Source: Xylona heveae TC161
Taxonomy: Eukaryota > Ascomycota > Xylonomycetes > Xylonales > Xylonaceae
DNA: 64,000 nucleotides
Assembly (NCBI RefSeq): GCF_001619985.1
Contig: NW_017264194.1
Coordinates: forward strand, 186,001 to 250,000
Direction of reading: 5' to 3'
Shown in pieces: positions 43,177 through 52,690 of the stretch (its first letter is position 1; each line of letters starts with the position of its first letter). Both the position numbers and the translations under genes were made by a program. A model generated the notes under the pieces. It was not told the origin of the DNA, searched no databases, and worked only from the letters and a program-made list of their open reading frames with translations.

Positions 43177-45646
43177 ATGTCTGCCGACGCTGCTGCTACT
43201 ACTCCCGCTGTGGAGAACCAGACCCCCGAGGTCAACGCCTCGCCTGCCGAGGCTGTCACCAACGGTACTACCACCGCCTCAGAGACTCCCTCCGAGACTG
43301 TCGATTCCGCGGCTCCCACTTCCGTTGCTACTTCTCAGCCCCACTCGGCTTCCCTCTATGTCGGTGAGCTCGACCCGTCCGTGACCGAGGCCATGCTCTT
43401 CGAGCTTTTCTCCTCCATCGGCCAGGTTGCTTCGATCCGTGTGTGCCGTGATGCTGTGACCCGTCGCTCTCTGGGTTACGCTTATGTTAACTACAACAAC
43501 GCCGAGGACGGTGAGCGTGCTCTGGAGGAGCTCAACTACACTCTCATCAAGGGCAAGCCTTGCCGTATCATGTGGTCTCAGCGTGACCCCGCTCTCCGCA
43601 AGACTGGTCAGGGCAATGTCTTCATCAAGAACCTCGATGCCGCCATTGACAACAAGGCTCTGCATGACACGTTCGCTGCTTTTGGAAACATTCTCAGCTG
43701 CAAGGTTGCTCAAGACGAGTTTGCCAACTCCAAGGGTTATGGCTTCGTTCACTACGAAACCGCCGAAGCTGCCAACAACGCTATCAAGCATGTCAACGGT
43801 ATGCTTCTGAACGAGAAGAAGGTCTTTGTCGGTCACCACATTCCCAAGAAGGACCGCCAAAGCAAATTTGAAGAGATGAAGGCCAACTTCACCAATGTCT
43901 ACGTCAAGAATGTTGACACTGAGGCCACCGAGGAGGATTTCCGCCAGCTCTTTGAGCAGTTTGGTGAGATCACCTCTGCCACTCTCGCCCGCGACGAGAG
44001 CGGCAAGAGCCGTGGCTTCGGTTTTGTCAACTACAGCAAGCACGAGAGCGCTAACGAGGCTGTGAACAACCTTCACGACTCCGATTTCAAGGGCCAGAAG
44101 CTCTATGTCGGCCGTGCCCAGAAGAAGCATGAGCGTGAGGAAGAGCTCCGCAAGCAATACGAGGCTGCCCGCATCGAGAAGGCCTCCAAGTACCAGGGCG
44201 TCAACCTCTATGTCAAGAACCTCCACGATGACATTGATGATGAAAAGCTTCGTGAGACTTTCGCTCCTTTCGGTACCATTACCTCTGCCAAGGTCATGCG
44301 CGAGACCGCTGAGCGCAGCGTCTCCCCTGAGCGCAAGGAGAAGGATGACAAGGAGAACCAGAAGGAAGAGGAGAAGAAGGAGAACGGTGAAGAGGAGGAG
44401 GCCAAGGAGGAGAAGAAGAGTGCCAAGAAGGTTGCTGGCAAGAGCAAGGGTTTTGGTTTCGTTTGCTTCAGCAACCCCGACGAAGCCACCAAGGCTGTGA
44501 CTGAGATGAACCAAAGAATGGTTCTGGGCAAGCCCCTCTACGTTGCTCTTGCTCAGCGCAAGGATGTCCGTAAGAGCCAGGTAAGTTTACAATATTCACC
44601 TCTCTGTGTGCAAGCAACTAAATTTCATTTAGCTCGAGGCCAGCATCCAGGCACGCAACCAGATTAGAATGCAGCAGGCTGCCGCCGCCGCTGGTATGCC
44701 CCAGCAGGTGAGTTATTTCTTTCTCCGCTTGGCGTCGCTCATTATAGATGCTGACAATCATTACTTTAGTTTATGCAACCCATGTTTTACGGCCCTGGCC
44801 AGCAGCCCGGCTTCCTTCCTCCTGGTGCTGCCGGCCGTGGCGGTGTTCCTTTCCCTCCTGCCGGTGCCATGGTCATGCCCGGCGCTCAGGGTGGTCGTGG
44901 CAACTTCCCCGGTGGCTTCCCTCCTCAACAGGGGGGTCGCGGCCAAGGTGGCCAGCAGATGCCCGTCTATGGCATGCCCGGCCAAGTTCCTCCCGGTGCC
45001 ATTCCTCAGGGCCCCGGCTACCCTAACCCCGCCGCTTACGCTATGGCCCAGGCCGTTCAGGCTGGTCAACGCCCTGGACAGCGCCAGGGTGGTCCTGGTA
45101 ACATGGGCTATCCTCGGGGTGGTCCTGGTGGTTTCCCTCAGGGCGCTGGCCGCGGCAACATGCAGGTGCGCCCCGGTCAAGTGCCCTTCCCCCAGGGTGG
45201 ACGTGGTCAGGCTCCTCCCCAGATCGGTCAACCCGGCGCGGCTCCCGGTCCGGACGCCGCCCCTGGCGCGCTGACCCCTCAGTCCCTCTCGGCTGCTCCC
45301 CCGCCACAGCAGAAGCAGATGCTCGGTGAGGCCTTGTATCCCAAGATCCAGAACCTGCAGCCTGAGCTTGCTGGTAAAATTACTGGTATGCTGCTCGAGA
45401 TGGACAATGCTGAGTTGCTGAACCTGTAAGTCTTCTTTAAGCTGTATCGTTGGTTTGCACGTGTACTAATGCATAAGCAGTCTTGAGGATGAGGCCGCTC
45501 TCCGCGCCAAGGTTGAGGAGGCTATGAGTGTTTACGACGAATACGTTAAGACCAAGGGTCCCGAGGCTGAGGGCGCCCCCGCCGAGGGTGCTGCCAAGCC
45601 CGAGGAGCCCGCCAAGCCCGAGGAGGCTACCGAGCAGAAGGCTTGA
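43177..45646 (+). CDS. PAB1: Poly(A)-binding protein Pab1
   Basis: CDS: join(43177..44580,44633..44707,44770..45425,45481..45646), 766 residues. Pab1 coats poly(A) tails, links them to eIF4G and controls deadenylation and translation. Four RRMs are visible: RRM1 (about 56-132, SLYVGELDP), RRM2 (144-220, NVFIKNLD), RRM3 (237-313, NVYVKNVD) and RRM4 (341-465, NLYVKNLH). RRM4 is interrupted between its second strand and RNP1 (KGFGFVCF, about 424) by a Lys/Glu-rich insert of about 45 residues (378-422), seen in other filamentous fungi. A Gly/Pro/Gln-rich linker (about 495-670) precedes the MLLE/PABC domain (about 673-738, [21 protein letters not shown]), which the last intron splits. Codons are strongly C-biased, as expected for high expression. 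The tail is Glu/Pro/Ala-rich. Confidence 0.97.
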
Positions 45647-47111
45647 ATGGCGTTTTATTTTTCTTAGATGACTATTTTGGTCGACTGGTTCACGGCTTCC
45701 TTTGATGGAATGACGTTTCTTTTCTCAAGTACGCGGGATTGGACCATGTTACGGCGTCATGCTGCTTTCTTTTCCTTTCTCTATTTCTTTGCTTTTTGCT
45801 TCATCATCCCCTGCCACCTTATGAATTTGGGCATTTAGTGCAGGTGGAGGCGTGATGTCTTGCTGTTGTGTGTCTACTCTCACGAACCTGGTCTGGAGCT
45901 TGAACGATAAAAGTTTGCTTTCTTATCCATTCCTTTGATTGATCCGACATGTGCTTGATGTGGTGCTCTTTGCTCTACATGGTCTCCAAGGCTCTATTTA
46001 TCATTGGAGCTTTAGTCATTTACAGACGAGAGGCTCTAGTTGGCTTCTTTGACGTTATCGAGATCAGAACTCTGGCAAGAAATGGAGACAGGTTTCTTGC
46101 CTTTGCTGACCTTTCCCTGAAAATGGGATTTGGTATTAGTTATAGCATTCTTGACACTATGGAATGAACATTGCTTTCTGATTTCTGTAGCTATCTTTCA
46201 TGTCAGTTTCACTGCTTGTGCCAATGTGTCTTGATTTGGAATAATTGGCATTCCTATCCGCCGGTAGGTTTATTTGCACCACGGCATGCTCAGACTTGAA
46301 AATCGTGCAATTTGGTCGCGACTTTACATGGGGTGAAAACCTCAAATAGACGCTGGAATGGGGGGCCTTTTGATATGGGCTATATAGCTATCCATAGAGA
46401 AAAGCTATTTTCCTATGGTGTCCTGTAGATGCAGGTGTATGATGCATAGCAGTATCTCTTGCCGCGCAGTAATTACAAACATCCTTCTCTAACAAAGGAT
46501 CAGCAGACCTAATCATGCATTTAAATTTCAAATATCTTATAGACAACAAATATTTCTAGCGCCTTTTTTTTGGCTACCGCAATGATTTACTGCTTTGCTT
46601 GCTTGATTTGATATGTGATCAGGTCAGGAGAGCTTGGGACTTCGTCTCGCTCTCAGCAGCCGCCAGCAATAATTTCGACCAGTCTTGAGGCTATTAATGA
46701 CACTAGGAGATTCCACCTGACGTAAGCGTAAAATAACAAACGCCGAAGTATGGTTTATGAACATTATATTTTGCTCCTCAGGAGGAAATTAAAAAGCAGA
46801 ATTCATTTCATATAAATAAGTGAAGAGAGAGTATATATGTAAAGTGTATTTGTGCTATACATCTATTAAAAAGTGCTCAATGGGGTGGTAAGCTAAAGAG
46901 AGGTATCTCAGACGTACTCGCAAGGTCCGCGAAAGATAGTGTTATTTATATAATATCAGTCATCCACACGAAATAAAGAATAGCTCACGAAAGAAACATC
47001 TGTATGGAAGGCAGTACAACGAGAAAGTATCAGAAAGATGTGACAGGAACCAGAGATTTTATTTGTATACGCGACAATGTCTACCATCCGTTCGAACATC
47101 TCCAAACTTGA
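45647..47111. other. Intergenic region of about 1.5 kb
   Basis: The first 300 bases are T-rich and pyrimidine-rich and likely the PAB1 3' UTR. The rest, up to the regulator gene, has only short overlapping frames. No gene or repeat was recognised. Confidence 0.6.
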
Positions 47112-48855
47112 ATGACTGCGCTTTTCGCTGCTCACGTTGCAAAGATGGACGCCGGCGAGCCTCGTCATGCCTGCGACAAGTGCCTCAAAACTTACCAACG
47201 TCGTAGGTTCTGCGCGTTCTCCAAAGGAAATTATCCGCAACAACATTCCGTCTTACACTTTTCCGACCTCGCATTGCCCAGACCAGCTCAAAAGGTTCCG
47301 ATCCGCAACTGACTTGAAGTGTGAGAGATGTAGGGGACTTGCTTTTGCGCCATCGAAGGCGCTGCCTACGGCTCAAGAAGTCAATGACACGCAGAAAAGC
47401 CTGCAACGCATGTGTTCAGGCAAAGGCCAAATGCTCCTACGCTCAGCCCTCGTGCTCCCGCTGTGCCCAACGGGGCATCCCATGCCAATACCTTTCCTTG
47501 CCAATTAGAGAGGACGAGAGGGCCAAAGCAGGAGACATGTCCGGAGAAAGCACCAGTCAGCCTACCGATGCCTCAGACCCGCCAGTCCGAGGCAATACAT
47601 TTGCGGAAACAATGGCTGGCAGTGTCGAACCAAGTTCGACCGGGGGCTCACAATTGTTTCCGTGGTCACTTGACAAGAGCGATCTGCCTTCAATGCAGTT
47701 ATCGACGCCGACCGCTATGACTAGGTTCGGAAATCCTGTCACTCCGCCCGCGACAGATGGGTTCTCTCAAGGGCTCATGTACAATTCTCTGGCGGAGAAC
47801 TCATCCCTGGGTCTACTAGACCTCGACTTTCCCACGGTGAATCTGGACGGGCTGGATGCTGATTTCACACCGCCGCTGAGCGTCTCCGACCCGACACCAA
47901 TTGACCATCGCCTTCCTGACTTTGTCTTCTTGCTGAAGCAATATCCTAAATTACTACTTCGCGATGACTTCTCCTCGCCATTTCTCCATCACAGTCTATA
48001 CAGCGATAATGTGCCCGACATGACAACGCTGGCGCGTACCTCGACGGCAATATGCTGCGGAAGTGCGATAGGGATGAAGGACGGAGCACGCTACGTCAAA
48101 AGGGCAATGGACGCGGAGCGCCAGAGATTGATAGATGCCTACGTGAGCCTCTCTTCTCGAACCCTATGAACTGATTTTGTTTCGCTAACGCTCACAATAT
48201 CTAGCCTTCGTACCAATGCATGCAACAATGGGATGCTTTGCATGCCATGTTAATATATGCAATTTTGGAGATGGAGCTGACTCTCGAAGATGACAGCGAG
48301 GCTTGGAAACAAAAGCCTCCTGTCAAAGGCCTGAAGTCACCGTTTCTCGTGAAGATGACGCAGTGCCTCATCAAATCCCACTCCGACTCTTCCAATGCCG
48401 ACTTCATCTCTGGCTCAAGTTCTTTATCCTGGAATCAATGGACGGTCGCCGAAACGACACGTCGTACAATTTTTCTCGCAAATATGATCAATTTTCTTGG
48501 CAATCGTGACTCCGAGACTGGCCAGAAATCGCCTTATTATGAACCACTGAACAATAAATTGATCTTGAATATGCCCCTTCCATGCAGTCATGCTCTGTGG
48601 ACCGCGCGGACTGAGTATGATTGGACGCTTGCTATGCAGCTGCATCAGACCAATCCTTGGCCAGCCGCGAGTGACCCATTATCCGTGTTCGACCTCTCTG
48701 AGCATAATGCAGGTGGCATCTTCTGCCTTAAAAATTTGTTCTCGAGATTTACAAAGGATCATCTACGAACGACCCTTATGAAGGGCTGCGGCTTCGACGG
48801 CTCAGACGAGCTACGTTCTTTTATTATTCTCTGCGCTCTGGAACAATATCTCTGA
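47112..48855 (+). CDS. C2H2 plus Zn2Cys6 transcription factor
   Basis: CDS: join(47112..47202,47334..48142,48205..48855), 516 residues. The exon 1/2 join is the key inference: splicing 47203-47333 (GTAGGT to GATGTAG) yields HACDKC, then KTYQRRDLLLRHRRRC, a complete C2H2-type finger (C-x2-C-x12-H-x3-C). Only a few residues on comes KACNACVQAKAKCSYAQPSCSRCAQRGIPC, a full Zn2Cys6 cluster with six cysteines. This pairing is a known fungal regulator class. The middle (about 85-180) is Ser/Thr/Pro-rich; the C-terminal half is helical and resembles the loosely conserved effector region of such factors. Intron 48143-48204 is GTGAGC to TCTAG. The first finger-like start could begin instead at the ATG at 47145. 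Targets are unknown; adjacent accessory genes are candidates. Confidence 0.8.
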
Positions 48856-49697
48856 ATGATCACCTGCATTTAGCAACTTTTGATACCATTGAAATTCTAT
48901 TCCAGGTGTTCGATATGGGTGGGGCGTTTTTGATGATTATACCTTTATTAGTCTTGTACTTGTCAACTCATTAAGGGGGATGAGCAAAACTTGAATTCTT
49001 ATTACCTGATTCACGATTAGTCAGTGTTTACAAACTATAATTGAAATTCTTTATACTCAAATTCTCTCAACCTCTCCTTCAAGGGAATCTCTCCAGAGCC
49101 ATAAGGAAAACCTGCAGGAAGACGGCCACATAGGTAGTCAGAGCTACATCACTACATATTCTGTATATCAACACTACAAGATAAGGCATTTCTATTTGAC
49201 ATGGACTGAAGCTTGTAAATTCAACTACCTGTTTAACACATTCATAGCCTGGTCACTAAGGGCTTGCATACTCGAAGAACGTGAGCTGTCACCATAGTCA
49301 GTATTGATGGGTTACATTAGAGAATTTTGGATATGCTGCACGACAATCATTACCCTTTGGCAAAGATTTGACTATATTTCTGCATTATTATTCAGCAAAG
49401 GGAATCTGAAATTACGGTACAAGCTGGAATATCTGAGTTTCGGAGCTCGTCCATGAACGCGTCGGAATTGGATGGTCCGACCACTTTGCTCCGGCTTATT
49501 CATCCACCCGCCATTTCCCTGAAACTCCCAGACAGGAAATACAACAACAAATGACTTCACGTCTACGGCGCTGTACTTCCTGCGGAGTTCAGTCATGTCC
49601 GCCTGAGCGCAGAAATTCATTTGTCAGCTTTCGGAGTATGTGAACACAATGGAGGATTTAAAGATGAGGATTTGCCTCGCTGGGTGGCTCAAGGCAA
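48856..49697. other. Intergenic region
   Basis: It holds the 3' flank of the regulator gene and the promoter of the 49698 gene. A minus-strand frame at 49372-49620 (82 residues) has no recognised similarity. Nothing else was seen. Confidence 0.55.
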
Positions 49698-51254
49698 ATG
49701 AGTTCGAGACTGATCCTACTTCTAATTTCCGTCCTCTTCATACCATTGCTTCCTCAGAATATGATTCAAAAGCTGTTAACCAGACCCTCAAACACTACGA
49801 CTTCCCTCCCAGGGCTGGGAAGCCTTCTCCTAGGTTATTTCATTACACCTAAAGCCGATGGCGGTGCGCACGACACCAGCCCGTTGGCTGAAGCATGGGG
49901 GTTAAAGACCGGCGTCTACACGCCGCAGCAGCTGGTCGAAGGCTTTGCACCTCTGCTAGATACTGTGGTCTATCGCCTGGGTAAAGACCCTCCCGATTCT
50001 AAACCCGCTCGTGTCCGGCTCCTTGACAACCTCGCCGCCAACCTTGCCACCGACACGCGCGAGGCCACGCTCCGTCTTTCTGAGCCCTTGGACCCGTCAC
50101 GGTGGGAAATGCTTGAGCAGGCCAAGCGTATTGGCGAGTCCCTTGTGCAGTGGGCCCGCGAATCCAGTGCCAAATCATTCGATCCAGACATGTATTTGCG
50201 CAGTCCCTGCGAGGGCCACTTGCTTATCCCGCCAAATGTGGACCTGATGTTTGGCTATCGGAGCCAACCGCATCTTATGCAGCTGTTTAATGAATATATG
50301 CATCAGATGGTTCTCCTTCGCGATGCACTTTTGCCATTCAAAAACTATCAGGATGTTCTGATCCCGCTCGATGGCAAGGCTGCGCGAGGCATTCGCCATC
50401 TGGAGCAGGCACGGGCCCAATTTCTTGCAGAGCTGATGACGAAGCACACCACACAATCGGCTATTATCAAATATGCAAAGGCTTTGCTGGCGCCCGGTCT
50501 GCTTCGCACGTCTACTGTCGGATACGGCTTCCAGTACCCTCAGGGTTCCGTCCTGCCTGCGTTCCTCTCAGGCGGCCCAACCCCACTGCACCTTTTGCAG
50601 TACGTTCCGGTCAAGTTTGACGAGACTTCCAGCGAAGTTCTCTTCGATTATCAATTCCAGGATTACTACTCCGCACCTCACCTCGAGATTCCTTCCGGCG
50701 TTGCGACTGCCGAGTTAGATCAACAAAATCTCTCAGCGGCGCAGCTCACAGAGATCTCTCGGGTTCACAGCTCCAGTGTCGGCCTTGTTCCGTCTTCACA
50801 TGCGCAGTCCATTCGCCAGCTCCAACTGCGACTTGGATTTGATGATGGTAAGCGTACCGTTGTGGACCTTGGCCAGATTGCCCGTGGCCATCGCTACTCT
50901 TACATGGCATTGGAATCTTCCGCCGCCGACCCAGTCGGTGGCCATGGGAGCTCCGAGAGAGATCTGAATGACACCTCTACGCAGCTCAAATCGACAGTAG
51001 TGCATGACGCGGCGGCTGTGCTCGAGAAATCTGAAAAAGGTCTTCTCACAGCCAAGGCTGGCGGCATTCATGTCATTCCTACCGTCGATCCCATTGTCAG
51101 TCTGGCCTTATTGGGGAAATTATATCCGGAAAATGTCATCCTTCTACCTCAAGACGAGGGCTTGAATCTTGCTCAACGCGCTGGAAAGGGCTTCGAACCC
51201 AAATTCGTAATATGGGGTGGTGTGAAGTGGGGCGGGTTGAAAGGGGTGTTTTGA
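49698..51254 (+). CDS. Conserved-looking protein of unknown function with N-terminal hydrophobic segment
   Basis: A 518-residue intronless product of a family I do not recognise. Residues 4-19 (RLILLLISVLFIPLLP) form a hydrophobic signal-like or anchor segment, then GLGSLLLGYFITP. The rest is a balanced, globular composition of helices and strands with no obvious repeat or known catalytic motif, but several motif-like stretches: LIPPNVDLMFGYRSQPHLMQLFNEYMHQMVLLRDALLPF, FQYPQGSVLPAFLSGGPTPLHLLQYVP and HVIPTVDPIVSLALLG. Uninterrupted coding over 1.5 kb with normal amino-acid use makes it a real gene. It lies between a transcription factor on the same strand and a convergent reductase, so it may belong to a small accessory metabolic group. 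Function is unassigned. Confidence 0.75.
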   Translation: MSSRLILLLISVLFIPLLPQNMIQKLLTRPSNTTTSLPGLGSLLLGYFITPKADGGAHDTSPLAEAWGLKTGVYTPQQLVEGFAPLLDTVVYRLGKDPPDSKPARVRLLDNLAANLATDTREATLRLSEPLDPSRWEMLEQAKRIGESLVQWARESSAKSFDPDMYLRSPCEGHLLIPPNVDLMFGYRSQPHLMQLFNEYMHQMVLLRDALLPFKNYQDVLIPLDGKAARGIRHLEQARAQFLAELMTKHTTQSAIIKYAKALLAPGLLRTSTVGYGFQYPQGSVLPAFLSGGPTPLHLLQYVPVKFDETSSEVLFDYQFQDYYSAPHLEIPSGVATAELDQQNLSAAQLTEISRVHSSSVGLVPSSHAQSIRQLQLRLGFDDGKRTVVDLGQIARGHRYSYMALESSAADPVGGHGSSERDLNDTSTQLKSTVVHDAAAVLEKSEKGLLTAKAGGIHVIPTVDPIVSLALLGKLYPENVILLPQDEGLNLAQRAGKGFEPKFVIWGGVKWGGLKGVF

Positions 51255-51643
51255 TCGGATAGAGTATCCATATTTCTCATAGCTTGTAATAAACAAGTTC
51301 TTCCGCTCTCTTTTCTCCCCCTCGACGGTCTTTTTCGCACGGTATCTAGGGATGAACAAATGGTAGATTCAAACACATATACATATTGAATCGGATTTGC
51401 TATCCTTGGTAAGAAGCCACTCTCCGCACACGCCCAGCGAGCAATGCGGGTAATGACGATATAGCGCTTAATAGAGTTATTTTAGTGTGTCTTTTGGTTT
51501 TTGGTAAACTAAATTCGCTGCCGTCTATAACTACGTTGACTAACTAACTTAAGGCAGAGGATCGCCAACCGACTACCATAGCAATAACCAACCCTTCACA
51601 AATTAATCAAGTTTCGAAGGAGAGAAACTACCATCAGCCACGA
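51255..51643. other. Convergent intergenic region
   Basis: It lies between the 3' ends of the 49698 gene and the minus-strand reductase gene. No feature was recognised. Confidence 0.6.
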
Positions 51644-52690
51644 CTAGGATCGCTTCCACTCTGGGTGACTGTCAAGGCAATTGCTCCGCACACTGTCCAA
51701 AAATGGGGTGAATCCAATCTGGCCATACCGCTTGAGTATCTCTTCGGACCTGCGCGTATCGATTATGCTGCAGTCGTGCTGTTGATTAGGGTCATCCGCC
51801 GGCCAGGCCTTACTTGGGTCGATTTGGCGGAATGCGCTTAGCCAGCTATTGAAGTTGAACGGCCCGGCATGAGCCAACAGCCGCTCATTCTTTACATCCT
51901 CTTCAGTGAGGGCAGCCATGTGCAACAACGCAACATCTTTGACATCGACATATTGACGAGGGATAAACGTCCGCAATGGCTCGGAGACATTGGGATCGTC
52001 GAAAAATTCTTTGACCAAGCGGTTGCTGCTGCCGGTCTGCTTGGCATAAAGAAGAGGACCGATAATGAAATCCGGCAGCACCGAATTGCGGACAAAACTG
52101 ACTCCCTGCTCTTGTCCGAAGCGCCAGAATTCGCGTTCGCAAGTCATCTTGAGCGCGGCGTACACATCCCACGCCCTCTCCGGCTCGTAAGGTGGAGGAG
52201 CCCAGGCGGGTTCCAGACTGGCGTCGTTCCAGGTATTACTGTCGACAAAGATTTTCTTGCCTGGCTGCGGCGAGATGGCCGACATGGCGCTGCTGGTCAA
52301 CACAAAACGCTGTATGCTTTGGGCCTTGCTAGCACTGGTCAATATGTTGCGCATTGCCTCGACTAGGGGCGTGATGATCTTATTCGGGTCGCAACCAAAT
52401 GTCGTATCGGCAGCTACGTGGGCGATGCCGTCAACGTCCTGAACCAAATCATCTAGTGCACCTGCAACGCTGAGATCAGGCACAACCTCCACCTCGAACC
52501 GGTCACCAAGCTCCCGCTGGGATATGGCGGCCTTGATCCAGTCGGCCTTGTCGGCGGAACGGACGGTGCCTCGAACACCATAGCCCCGCTTTAAAAGGAC
52601 GAGGGCTAGATGAGAGGCAAGGAAGCCATTGACGCCAGTGATTAGGATGCGCCCGCCTGGGGGAACAATGCTAGAAGAACCTGCGACCAT
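51644..52690 (-). CDS. Extended short-chain NAD(P)H-dependent reductase (dihydroflavonol-reductase/Gre2-like)
   Basis: A 348-residue intronless product. The Rossmann start (RILITGVNGFLASHLA, 14-29) carries the extended-SDR glycine motif TGxxGFLAS. The NADPH-preferring R is present after strand 2 (VRGTVRS). The catalytic set S133/S134 (LTSSAMSA) and Y177-A-A-L-K181 is complete. The ending, with a proline-rich and aromatic variable substrate-binding region, resembles the dihydroflavonol 4-reductase, aldehyde reductase and Gre2 group, which reduce ketones or aldehydes. The actual substrate cannot be told. I use the ATG at 52690 because the fold starts soon after it; an upstream in-frame ATG at 52756 would add 22 residues. 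The gene converges with the 49698 gene. Confidence 0.9.
   Translation of the reverse strand: MVAGSSSIVPPGGRILITGVNGFLASHLALVLLKRGYGVRGTVRSADKADWIKAAISQRELGDRFEVEVVPDLSVAGALDDLVQDVDGIAHVAADTTFGCDPNKIITPLVEAMRNILTSASKAQSIQRFVLTSSAMSAISPQPGKKIFVDSNTWNDASLEPAWAPPPYEPERAWDVYAALKMTCEREFWRFGQEQGVSFVRNSVLPDFIIGPLLYAKQTGSSNRLVKEFFDDPNVSEPLRTFIPRQYVDVKDVALLHMAALTEEDVKNERLLAHAGPFNFNSWLSAFRQIDPSKAWPADDPNQQHDCSIIDTRRSEEILKRYGQIGFTPFLDSVRSNCLDSHPEWKRS

Noticed and set aside
43279-44514. 411-residue minus-strand frame opposite PAB1
   Set aside because: Leu/Val-rich antisense of a C-biased coding region; the plus strand clearly encodes RRMs.
49372-49620. 82-residue minus-strand frame upstream of the 49698 gene
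   Set aside because: Lies in a promoter interval, lacks recognised similarity and could be chance.
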